A program made the position numbers and the translations under genes. A stretch of 9,212 bases of DNA from Candidatus Atribacteria bacterium (GTDB lineage: Bacteria; Atribacterota; Atribacteria; Atribacterales; Atribacteraceae), in contig JAPLGF010000246.1 of NCBI GenBank assembly GCA_026390275.1, positions 1 through 9,212 of the forward strand, read 5' to 3'. Numbering within the stretch: position 1 is the stretch's first letter; every line of letters begins with the position of its first letter. Under the pieces are notes generated by a model. It saw only the letters and a program-made list of their open reading frames with translations. It was not told the DNA's origin and made no database searches. Positions 1 through 5,802 of the stretch are shown in pieces.

Positions 1-651
1 CTTCTCCTTGAACCATTGACGAAGTTCTTCAAAGGTAAGGGCGGCATCCACTTCTCCAGCGATTTCACTCTCCTCCACCTCGGCCTTCTTGGCAATGCAA
101 GGGCCAAAAAAAACAACCCGTGGCCCCTGGTCGGCTTGTTCTTTCTTCAACATCCGGGCATGTGCCACCATGGGGGAAACAACGGGAGCAAGAAAAGAAA
201 GATGTTGGGGGAAGTATTTATAGATCAAGGCATTGATGGAAGGACAGGAACTGGTGATGAGACCAGTAACCCCTCTCGAAAGGCAATGGACGTGTTCCTG
301 TGCCACCCATTCTGCTGCTTCGGCTGTTTCCCGGACCGAAGCAAAACCCAATTTTTTCAAACCACCAATCAATTGTCCGGGTTGAATATCCGGAAATGCC
401 GCCACAAAAGAAGGAGCAATACTGGCAATCACCAGATCTCCCTCCTGAAGAAAATGTTTCACTTTGTCGATATCGTTTCGAATGATCTTGGCATCCTGAG
501 GACAGACCAGCACACACCGACCATCCTTGATACAACGCTCGTCGATAATCTCAGCATGACCCATACTGAATCGAATCGCCTTCACTGGACAGTGGCGTAC
601 ACATTTATAACAATCCCGACAGCTGGTCTTTACTGTGGACAGGATACTCAC
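1..651 (-). CDS. Iron-hydrogenase-domain protein with N-terminal 2[4Fe-4S] ferredoxin domain (C-terminus beyond window)
   Basis: The reading frame opens with GTG at 651 and stays open for 217 codons to base 1, so the C-terminus is missing. GGAGGA at 659-664 lies 7 nt before the GTG. An N-terminal ferredoxin domain shows C11-x2-C14-x2-C17-x3-C21-P. A second motif has C40, C46 and C50-P but Asp43 where the second Cys is normally found. The iron-hydrogenase large-subunit domain follows, with an H-cluster-type Cys136 in TSSCPSIN and Cys185 in FFGPCIAKKAE. These L1/L2 motifs differ from the TSCCP and MPC forms of catalytic [FeFe]-hydrogenases and recall the sensory or uncharacterised groups (from family knowledge). 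The later CPGGC-type motif would lie outside the window. It starts 3 nt after the [2Fe-2S] gene, so the two are probably cotranscribed and may form an electron-transfer or H2-sensing unit. No frameshift is present. Domain identity is firm, but function as hydrogenase or sensor is open. Confidence 0.85.
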   Translation of the reverse strand, partial: MSILSTVKTSCRDCYKCVRHCPVKAIRFSMGHAEIIDERCIKDGRCVLVCPQDAKIIRNDIDKVKHFLQEGDLVIASIAPSFVAAFPDIQPGQLIGGLKKLGFASVRETAEAAEWVAQEHVHCLSRGVTGLITSSCPSINALIYKYFPQHLSFLAPVVSPMVAHARMLKKEQADQGPRVVFFGPCIAKKAEVEESEIAGEVDAALTFEELRQWFKEK

Positions 652-654
652 GGC

Positions 655-912
655 TTAATCCTCCGGGACCTTCGCCAGCACTGATGATTCGAAGATCTGC
701 CGGAAATTTTCGGGAGTTATACCGGTCATAATTTCATCATCGATAATAATAGTCACCCCTTCTTGGGTACATTTCCCCAAGCAGAAGGTCCCCTTCAATT
801 CCACCTGATCACGCAAACCCAGCTGACTGATGATTTCTTCACACTGGTGGATGATCTCATAGGCTCCTTTTAAATGACAGGAACTCCCAACACAGACTGC
901 AATGGTCACCAT
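655..912 (-). CDS. Thioredoxin-like [2Fe-2S] ferredoxin (NuoE/HoxE-like small subunit)
   Basis: This is an 85-residue protein of the thioredoxin-like [2Fe-2S] ferredoxin family. The four expected cluster ligands are visible as C7-x4-C12 and C44-x3-C48, the spacing of the NuoE C-terminal domain and of small hydrogenase-associated ferredoxins. It lacks the N-terminal helical part of full NuoE and consists of the cluster domain only. The ATG at 912 is preceded by AGGGAG with about 7 nt spacing. The gene ends 3 nt before the GTG of the iron-hydrogenase-domain gene, so translational coupling is likely, and the product probably passes electrons to or from that partner. It is the first gene of its transcription unit, with an extended -10 promoter upstream. 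The physiological electron donor cannot be deduced. Confidence 0.88.
   Translation of the reverse strand: MVTIAVCVGSSCHLKGAYEIIHQCEEIISQLGLRDQVELKGTFCLGKCTQEGVTIIIDDEIMTGITPENFRQIFESSVLAKVPED
659..664 (-). promoter_or_regulatory. Shine-Dalgarno that fixes the GTG start of the hydrogenase-domain gene
   Basis: GGAGGA on the minus strand lies 7 nt upstream of the GTG at 651 and overlaps the last codons of the preceding [2Fe-2S] gene. No ATG with comparable spacing precedes the first cluster-binding cysteine. The GTG is therefore the best start. Confidence 0.75.
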
Positions 913-981
913 ATCCGTGCTCCCTTTGTGATTTCATACTCATCTCAATTATTAGTTGAATATCTGCAAAATAAGCAAGTT

Positions 982-990
982 ATTATAACA
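982..990 (-). promoter_or_regulatory. Extended -10 promoter of the [2Fe-2S]/hydrogenase-domain unit
   Basis: The minus strand reads TGTTATAAT, a perfect sigma-A -10 hexamer (982-987) with the extended-10 TG dinucleotide. An A/T-rich block lies upstream at about 991-1004. No convincing -35 is found at 17 nt, which is usual for extended -10 promoters. A start near 975 would give a leader of about 60 nt before the ATG at 912. It lies in the 120-bp gap after the MBL-fold gene, so the hydrogenase unit is probably expressed independently of the upstream genes. Confidence 0.5.
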
Positions 991-1032
991 TAAAAATATT
1001 TTTTAACCGGGCAAGAAAATATGCCAAATAAA

Positions 1033-1671
1033 TCAATCCGGTTGAAGAACCCACACTTCTACCGAGAGAGGGAGATGTTCAAGAGTGATTTCGATCTGGG
1101 AAGTGGATAAAAATTCGCTTCTTAAAAAGAGACTGGCGAATTCCTGAGCGGAGTGAAGTTCAAATTTGAGGTATGGGGTTTTACAATGCATGGGAATGAC
1201 GATTTTCGGTTGAAGGATATCGACCAGCTGTTTGGCTTCCTTTCCATCAAGGGTATAGATCCCTCCTACCGGAACCAGTAAAACATCCACCGGTTGCCAT
1301 TGACTGAGCTCCGATCCTTCCGGAATGATCCCCAGATCTCCGGCATGAATGAGGGAAAGGTTTTCCATTTCCAGCCGAAAGACCACGTTTTTTCCTCTTT
1401 TTTTTCCTTTTTCCCGGTCGTGGAAAGTGGGAAAACCAGTAATTTTCAAACCCTCCCGTACATATAAACCCGGCTCGTCAATCAACTCCGGTTCCCATCG
1501 AACCAGGCTGACATTATCGTGATCATGATGATGATGACTCACACATACCATATCCGCGATCACGTCCGGAAGAGGATAACCAACCGAATAGTCATAGGGA
1601 TCAAAAGCCACCTTCTTTCCTCCGAACGATTCCACCAGAAAGAAAGAATGACCAAACCACTTGATTTTCAT
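1033..1671 (-). CDS. MBL-fold metal-dependent hydrolase (UPF0173/YtkL-like)
   Basis: This 212-residue protein has the metallo-beta-lactamase fold signature. The metal-binding HxHxDH motif is at residues 46-51, inside a run of four histidines. Further candidate ligands are His84 in TFHD, His109 and Asp112 in HAGD, and His162 in MHC. The opening MKIKWFGHS is typical of the small cytoplasmic UPF0173-like hydrolases, so a dinuclear metal centre is expected. Substrates of this family are mostly undefined. The ATG at 1671 is chosen over an in-frame GTG at 1680 because GGGAGGT (1679-1685) overlaps that GTG and is correctly spaced for the ATG. There is no signal peptide. It stands 231 bp from the upstream radical SAM gene and 120 bp from the downstream [2Fe-2S] gene, so no functional link to either can be claimed. 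Confidence 0.85.
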   Translation of the reverse strand: MKIKWFGHSFFLVESFGGKKVAFDPYDYSVGYPLPDVIADMVCVSHHHHDHDNVSLVRWEPELIDEPGLYVREGLKITGFPTFHDREKGKKRGKNVVFRLEMENLSLIHAGDLGIIPEGSELSQWQPVDVLLVPVGGIYTLDGKEAKQLVDILQPKIVIPMHCKTPYLKFELHSAQEFASLFLRSEFLSTSQIEITLEHLPLSVEVWVLQPD

Positions 1672-1678
1672 GTCGTTC

Positions 1679-1685
1679 ACCTCCC
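1679..1685 (-). promoter_or_regulatory. Shine-Dalgarno for the MBL-fold gene (decides start)
   Basis: GGGAGGT on the minus strand is 7 nt from the ATG at 1671. It overlaps the alternative GTG at 1680, which rules that GTG out as a start. Confidence 0.7.
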
Positions 1686-1817
1686 AAAATTTTTATTCCC
1701 CATCCCACCTCAAACCTCACTCCCTTCTTTTCTTCACTGCGATAAACCCATTTCTTCTTAAAACCATACCCTGAAAAGACCGTGATGAGTGACCTCAGGT
1801 TGCTGACACTTGGCCGG

Positions 1818-1879
1818 TAAAAAGTAAAAAACAACAGGTTATTTCCATCCCTTGATGGTGCCAGGGTTTTGTCCTGGCA
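1818..1879 (-). terminator. Possible weak terminator after the radical SAM gene
   Basis: Downstream of the stop at 1903 the minus strand carries a perfect 7-bp hairpin (arms 1873-1879 and 1859-1865, 7-nt loop). A 5-bp hairpin follows (1845-1849 with 1854-1858), and then T-rich sequence at about 1818-1836. The T tract is separated from the main stem by more than 20 nt, so this is not a classical intrinsic terminator. The rest of the gap from 1672 to 1902 shows no gene and no clear promoter. Confidence 0.25.
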
Positions 1880-1902
1880 TGGGGATCTACCATGAACATT
1901 GA

Positions 1903-3225
1903 TCATCCCTGACATCTTTTTTGGAGAAATTCATAAAGATCATTCTGTCCGGAATGATAGAGATAGACGATTTTATTATGAAGAAGCGGGTCACTGGTGA
2001 GATCGAGCCAGGGGAGTTTCTGATAATCGGAAGTTCCCGGGATGGGAGAATAAAGGGAGAGTCGCGGTTTCAAACCCATATTTTTCACATAATCTATTGA
2101 TTCCAGATAGTCTTCTTTTCTGGCCCCGGGAAAACCGAATAAGAGGTAGATCTCGATTTCCTCTGGTAAGAAACCCGCTTCTAAAAAATTATGGATCGCC
2201 TGTTCAAAATTTTTTCGCCCCACTTTTCCTCCGGTCATCCTTTGAAGTTCTTGAGAGACGGTTTCCAAACTGATCCGAAGAGTCGAAAAGTGACCTTGTT
2301 TCATGAGCTGGGCGATTTCGAAAGTGACATAGCGGGCGTGAAGTGAATTGGGAAGGTGAAAACGCACCGGAAAAGCGGCTTCTCGTATCAGCCGGAGTAA
2401 CGGTAAAAAACCTCTTTCGGCCTGAAACAAGAGGGCATCATCATAAAAGGCAATATCACGAACCTCAAGAACCTCGACGTCATGACGAAGCTCCGAAAAA
2501 ACCTGCCGGGGTTCTCGCTGGAAATAATGGGGATACAATGATCCGGAAATACAATAGGAACAGCGGAATGGGCAACCAAGAGAGGTGAGAATCACGGCAT
2601 AGGGAACCTCTGGATAAAGATCGAAAGAGGGATAAATCGAAAAATAATCCGCAAGGTTCTTCACTTCCAGGGTGTTCCCCAGGATCGCTTCCAGTTGTCG
2701 GGAAACCTGGATAGGGTCGGTTCCACTCACCACCTGATCAAACCCCTGTTTTCTGGCATGCTCCGGACAGATTGTCCCGTAAATTCCACCCAGAATAACC
2801 GGAATTCCCGGCCAGATTTGGCGGCACAGATCCAACATCTCCTTGGCCCCGGGATACCAGTAGGTCATGACGGTGGTGAGAAAGATCCCATCGGGAGTGG
2901 GAAACTTCTGCAGTCTAGATTTTACGGTTTCATATGGTAATCCGAAGCGTTTCCAGTAACGAGGGACCGTTTGGGAAATCGGTGGTTTGGAAATGATTTC
3001 AGTCCAGTAGTACCCGCAACCAAATTCGTGTAAGAGTCTGGAACCAGAAGATTTCTTCGGCAACGGCATGGAGGGATCATGACCGTCCATGCAGTCCAGA
3101 AGTGAAACGTCGTACCCTTTTCGCCGAAGAAGTGAGGCGATAGAGAGAAGGCCCAGTGGTTTTAACCACAAATCAAAAGCAGTAAAATCATGAATCCAGG
3201 GATTAATACAGAGAATTCTCTTCAT
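1903..3225 (-). CDS. Radical SAM protein with B12-binding-type N-terminal domain, substrate unknown
   Basis: This is a 440-residue protein. Residues 1-180 have the Rossmann-like layout of cobalamin-binding radical SAM enzymes: a start of the type RILCINPW, then KPLGLLSIASLLRRKGY, then a VILGG strand near 143-147. The radical SAM core has C218-x3-C222-x2-C225 for the [4Fe-4S] cluster, a GFPG motif at 364-367, and an ISLET segment near 318-322, as in the Elp3-like branch. The DxHxxG cobalamin-His motif is not evident; the comparable stretch reads LDCMDGHD (43-50), so base-off B12 binding is uncertain. The ATG at 3225 has AGGA about 9 nt upstream. It follows the zinc-finger gene by 108 bp and could be the third radical SAM enzyme of the RiPP locus or an unrelated neighbour. 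The family is common in anaerobes without a defined substrate. Confidence 0.82.
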   Translation of the reverse strand: MKRILCINPWIHDFTAFDLWLKPLGLLSIASLLRRKGYDVSLLDCMDGHDPSMPLPKKSSGSRLLHEFGCGYYWTEIISKPPISQTVPRYWKRFGLPYETVKSRLQKFPTPDGIFLTTVMTYWYPGAKEMLDLCRQIWPGIPVILGGIYGTICPEHARKQGFDQVVSGTDPIQVSRQLEAILGNTLEVKNLADYFSIYPSFDLYPEVPYAVILTSLGCPFRCSYCISGSLYPHYFQREPRQVFSELRHDVEVLEVRDIAFYDDALLFQAERGFLPLLRLIREAAFPVRFHLPNSLHARYVTFEIAQLMKQGHFSTLRISLETVSQELQRMTGGKVGRKNFEQAIHNFLEAGFLPEEIEIYLLFGFPGARKEDYLESIDYVKNMGLKPRLSLYSPIPGTSDYQKLPWLDLTSDPLLHNKIVYLYHSGQNDLYEFLQKRCQG

Positions 3226-3260
3226 GTTCCTTTATCCTGATCGATTTAAAAGTGAAAATC

Positions 3261-3284
3261 CTCCCTCTCCTCCCCCCCCACCCC
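3261..3284 (-). other. G-rich tract with G-quadruplex pattern in the leader of the radical SAM gene
   Basis: On the minus (transcribed) strand this segment reads as a G4 run, a T, a G8 run, then AGGAGAGGGAGG. It satisfies four runs of three or more G with loops of 1-7 nt. It lies about 36-59 nt upstream of the ATG at 3225, between the zinc-finger gene and the radical SAM gene. It could fold in RNA and affect readthrough or translation. It may also be simple purine-rich sequence. Confidence 0.45.
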
Positions 3285-3333
3285 TGTCATTTTCTCATTT
3301 CCCGGTTCCCTCCTGCAGGATGATGGTGCGGTT

Positions 3334-3546
3334 TTAATAGATCTCGGGCATTTCGATGGGATCCGGTTGAGGAGAACATTCTCCACAGTACAGCGCTCCG
3401 GATACCACAATGGCCTTAGGGATTTGTTTCTGTCCGATATACACGGTCATGATGTAAGGCAGGTGAGAGGCGTGATCTTTACAGACCGCTCGTCCACAAA
3501 ACCGACAGATTCCACTTGCTGGCTGTTCGCATTTCCAACATTGCAT
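3334..3546 (-). CDS. Small eight-ligand zinc-finger protein
   Basis: This is a 70-residue protein with a cross-brace-like set of metal ligands: C3-x2-C6, C14-x2-C17, C22-x2-H25 and C54-x2-C57. That is enough for two zinc ions, as in B-box or AN1-like small zinc fingers. Start and end are clear: MQCWKCEQPA opens the protein, and GGGGAG (3555-3560) lies 8 nt before the ATG at 3546. A longer TTG start at 3567 is rejected because the Shine-Dalgarno lies inside that extension. The gene overlaps the 3' end of the radical SAM maturase by 68 bp, so it is in the same operon. It has no catalytic motif, and a role as a scaffold or leader-peptide binding partner would be speculation. Similar short proteins are widespread in anaerobes with unknown function. 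Confidence 0.8.
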   Translation of the reverse strand: MQCWKCEQPASGICRFCGRAVCKDHASHLPYIMTVYIGQKQIPKAIVVSGALYCGECSPQPDPIEMPEIY

Positions 3547-5323
3547 GATTTTTTCTCCCCTTCTCAAACAATTGTGGGATGATCCGATCCAGTGTACCCG
3601 ATTGAATCAATACGACGCATTCAAAAGAAAAGCCAGGGTCGAACTGAAATGGGTGGCCAGCATACGCCCCGTCTCCCGAGAGTTCGACCTGCATATTCTG
3701 CCGGCAGGGTCGAGTATCATAAATAAGCAGTTTATTTTCTGCCAAACGATCAAAGGCCAGGAAAGGGGGTTCATGCTGAAGCCAGAGACTTCGCCACTTC
3801 TCCAGTTCCTTTTTCAGTGGTTCAAAGTAGGTAGGAATTTGACACTGATCTTTAAAATGATAATCAAAAGTATAGGCGAGCTCATCTAAATCTTTTTGTT
3901 CGAAAGGATAAAAGAAGCGATGGCCATGATAGGCCTGGACATCTTGCAATTTCCACCGGTCTGCCTGGTCAAAAAGAGGACTGAAGCGCTGGAGGAGAAT
4001 GGGACTGACCACATCGGGTGGTCGAAGATGGACCAGGAGAGGAACGAGCACTATCATACGTCGATAGACATCCAGATTCTCTCCTGGGAACCCATAAAGG
4101 AAGTTATAGGTCGGTTTTAAACCATAATCTCGTGTCCACTTGAGAAACTGGACGTTTTGGAAAAGGGTGGTCCCCTTTCGCATGTAGGTAAGAATCTCGG
4201 TATCGAAACTCTCAATCCCGGGTTGAAGGGTTCGGGTTCCTGCTAACTGGAGTTGATGAATTTGTTCTCGGGTCAGATTGGTTTTAGTTTCAAAGAACAA
4301 TTCCTCGAGATGGAAATTGACCTGATTCGATAGTTCAGGAAGGAGGGTCTTCAGATACTGAGGGTTCAAATTCGCATCCACTGTTCTCACCCGTTTCACC
4401 CCATATTTTTGGGTGAGGGTGGTGATTTCTGATAGGGCTCGTTCTGGACTCTTGGCACGAAAATGAAGTGATCCCCGGTTGACTCCACAGAAAATACATT
4501 GTGATTTTTCTCCCCACCAGCATCCCCGGGAGAATTCCAGAGAGAGAGGGACCTGAGCCAGGAGCTCCGGTGCCTCTCTCTGCAGAGTATGAAAATAGTC
4601 ATCAAAATCAGGATAAGGAAGATTCTCGATCTCAGGGAGATCTCCCAGACCCTGATCCACAACGTTATTTCCGGAACGATAGAATACTCCGTTGATCCCC
4701 TCCGGGAGCTGCCCTTCAAACCAGCGAGAAAGAGCCATCGGAAAAGAAAGGTCCGCTTCCCCATTAAAAACCCAATCCACCCAGGGAAACAGTCGTAATA
4801 ACGCTTTCCCCATTCTCCCTTCGCAATTTGCTCCGCCGAAGACAATGATTTTTTCGGGAAATCGTTCTTTGATCCGTCGCGCCAGTGCCAGCGAGGCCAC
4901 CTGTTGACTGTATACCGAGGTAAAACCAATCACATCATATACCCTCCAGTCAATCTCACTGGAACATTTTTGGATAAAAGAAGAGGCTGGAGATCGGAAA
5001 CTGATGAGATTCTCTAAAATATTACCTCGATCGGGATGCCCGAAAGGAAGAACAGATTGGAGGGCTTCCGGCTTCCCTCTCTCGGAAACCGTCCAATCCG
5101 GACCGAACAATTCAGCACCAAAAGGCCATTCTCCAATCATCCAGTACCCGGCAACTTCGTCATAGATCTCCGGTTTCCCACCATACTTACGGAATTCGAT
5201 ATTCAGATAGAGAACATCGCAGAGAAAACCTTCTTTCTCAACCAATGGTTTAAGGAGGCTGATGGCAGTAGAAGCAAACCGGGCATCAGCAAAAGGCATG
5301 CTGATCAGAAGTACGCGACCCAC
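3479..5323 (-). CDS. RiPP maturation radical SAM protein 1 family (cobalamin-type) maturase
   Basis: This 614-residue enzyme probably modifies the precursor peptide encoded just upstream. The N-terminus (VLLISMPFADARF, near residues 4-16) and the GEWPFGAELFG segment (64-74) are hallmarks of the 'ribosomal peptide maturation radical SAM protein 1' family. A B12-binding-like domain spans about 1-200. The cluster motif is the atypical C268-x7-C276-x2-C279 within RGCWWGEKSQCIFCG, diagnostic of this family; GFPGE is at 411-415. Members carry out SAM-dependent C-methylation or related C-C chemistry on RiPP cores (family knowledge; the exact reaction here is unknown). The GTG at 5323 is preferred over the ATG at 5404: AAGGAGG sits 5 nt upstream, a terminator-like hairpin lies inside the longer form, and the family begins here. 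Residues after about 553 fit the family poorly and overlap the zinc-finger gene by 68 bp, so a late frameshift is possible. Confidence 0.88.
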   Translation of the reverse strand: MGRVLLISMPFADARFASTAISLLKPLVEKEGFLCDVLYLNIEFRKYGGKPEIYDEVAGYWMIGEWPFGAELFGPDWTVSERGKPEALQSVLPFGHPDRGNILENLISFRSPASSFIQKCSSEIDWRVYDVIGFTSVYSQQVASLALARRIKERFPEKIIVFGGANCEGRMGKALLRLFPWVDWVFNGEADLSFPMALSRWFEGQLPEGINGVFYRSGNNVVDQGLGDLPEIENLPYPDFDDYFHTLQREAPELLAQVPLSLEFSRGCWWGEKSQCIFCGVNRGSLHFRAKSPERALSEITTLTQKYGVKRVRTVDANLNPQYLKTLLPELSNQVNFHLEELFFETKTNLTREQIHQLQLAGTRTLQPGIESFDTEILTYMRKGTTLFQNVQFLKWTRDYGLKPTYNFLYGFPGENLDVYRRMIVLVPLLVHLRPPDVVSPILLQRFSPLFDQADRWKLQDVQAYHGHRFFYPFEQKDLDELAYTFDYHFKDQCQIPTYFEPLKKELEKWRSLWLQHEPPFLAFDRLAENKLLIYDTRPCRQNMQVELSGDGAYAGHPFQFDPGFSFECVVLIQSGTLDRIIPQLFEKGRKNHAMLEMRTASKWNLSVLWTSGL

Positions 5324-5328
5324 TTGAT

Positions 5329-5335
5329 CCTCCTT
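5329..5335 (-). promoter_or_regulatory. Strong Shine-Dalgarno fixing the maturase GTG start
   Basis: The minus strand carries AAGGAGG followed by 5 nt (ATCAA) and GTG at 5323. The upstream ATG at 5404 has no Shine-Dalgarno-like sequence. The motif sits immediately after the T tract of the hairpin at 5340-5368, so transcripts that read through expose it directly. Confidence 0.8.
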
Positions 5336-5339
5336 CCGG

Positions 5340-5368
5340 AAAAAGAGAGGCCCAGTTGACTGGGCCTC
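5340..5368 (-). terminator. Intrinsic terminator/attenuator between precursor peptide and maturase
   Basis: On the minus strand a perfect 9-bp GC-rich stem (arms 5360-5368 and 5347-5355) closes a 4-nt loop (TCAA). It is followed by TCTTTTT ending at 5340. This is a classical rho-independent terminator shape. It lies about 150 bp after the precursor stop codon and just before the maturase Shine-Dalgarno. Partial readthrough would give abundant precursor mRNA and less maturase mRNA, the arrangement often found in RiPP operons. Confidence 0.75.
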
Positions 5369-5516
5369 CCGGATGATTATCCCATCCTCCGCAATGTTTA
5401 CCATACCGATGGTTACATTTCTATTGTCTGAGTGTTCGTTCAGTAATCCCCCCCCTGAAAGACCATAATTCAGCTTATTTTACCCAGTTTTAAACGGAAC
5501 ACCCGGACAACAATCA

Positions 5517-5735
5517 CTAGGACGAGATGATCGACGAAACGAACCCTTTGGATTCCCGAACACCTGCTGCCTGTACTTTCGACGCATGCGCCTTGATATC
5601 GTTCGCTTGCACTTCAGTCAAGGTGATTCCCATCGAAACCGCCGCCTTGATGGGATCTTTTTCAAAATCATCGCGAAATTTATCGTCCTCGATACATTTA
5701 ACCGCAATCTTCTTCATTTCCTCTTTACTGGCCAT
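5517..5735 (-). CDS. Putative RiPP precursor peptide with NHLP/LigA-like leader
   Basis: This is a 72-residue peptide starting at the ATG at 5735 (GAGG with 5 nt spacing). An in-frame extension to 5870 would overlap the upstream radical SAM gene and is not supported. Residues about 9-45 have the pattern of nitrile-hydratase/LigA-type RiPP leaders: a helix, then DDKFRDDFEKDP (17-28), then a hydrophobic helix and GITLTEV (36-42). The likely core is the last 20 or so residues, ending SKGFVSSIISS. It contains no Cys (the only Cys is C14 in the leader), no Trp and no Tyr, but is rich in Ser, Val and Ile. There is no GG cleavage motif. It is flanked by a radical SAM/SPASM gene and an M50 protease gene upstream and a RiPP-type maturase downstream, which is the main support for precursor status. 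The core is a candidate for epimerisation or C-methylation at Val/Ile (inference). Confidence 0.75.
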   Translation of the reverse strand: MASKEEMKKIAVKCIEDDKFRDDFEKDPIKAAVSMGITLTEVQANDIKAHASKVQAAGVRESKGFVSSIISS

Positions 5736-5763
5736 ACTGTCCTCACTCCTTTTTTTTTCTAAA

Positions 5764-5778
5764 CCCACTCTCAGTGGG
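5764..5778 (-). other. Small hairpin ahead of the precursor gene
   Basis: In the 67-bp gap between the radical SAM gene and the precursor, the minus strand forms a perfect 6-bp stem (CCCACT/AGTGGG) with a 3-nt loop. It is followed by TTTAG and then an A9 run (5750-5758) before the Shine-Dalgarno. The short T run makes it a poor terminator. It may instead mark a processing site or protect the 5' end of a precursor-only mRNA. Confidence 0.45.
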
Positions 5779-5802
5779 GGGATTACCGGGTCAAGGTGGA
5801 AC

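Noticed and set aside
180..205. Apparent frameshift in the hydrogenase-domain gene near a CTTT-type tract
   Set aside because: Careful re-reading of the plus strand (agaaaagaaag) shows that the minus frame continues without break through LSFLAPVVSPM.
218..535. Minus-strand open frame of 105 codons
   Set aside because: It is an out-of-frame shadow of the GTG-started hydrogenase-domain gene and contains no recognisable motif.
16..684. A long plus-strand open frame of 222 codons
   Set aside because: It is antisense to the hydrogenase-domain gene, has no family resemblance and crosses the gene junction. The minus-strand frame shows clear cluster motifs.
1859..1879. A 7-bp inverted repeat considered as a strong terminator
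   Set aside because: No T tract directly follows it on either strand, so it is kept only as part of a weak terminator region.
4396..4929. Minus-strand open frame of 177 codons inside the maturase
   Set aside because: Its composition and position mark it as a shadow of the maturase frame; it has no start signal or motif.
5324..5404. 27-residue N-terminal extension of the maturase from the ATG at 5404
   Set aside because: It has no Shine-Dalgarno, a terminator hairpin lies inside it, and a far better GTG start follows at 5323.
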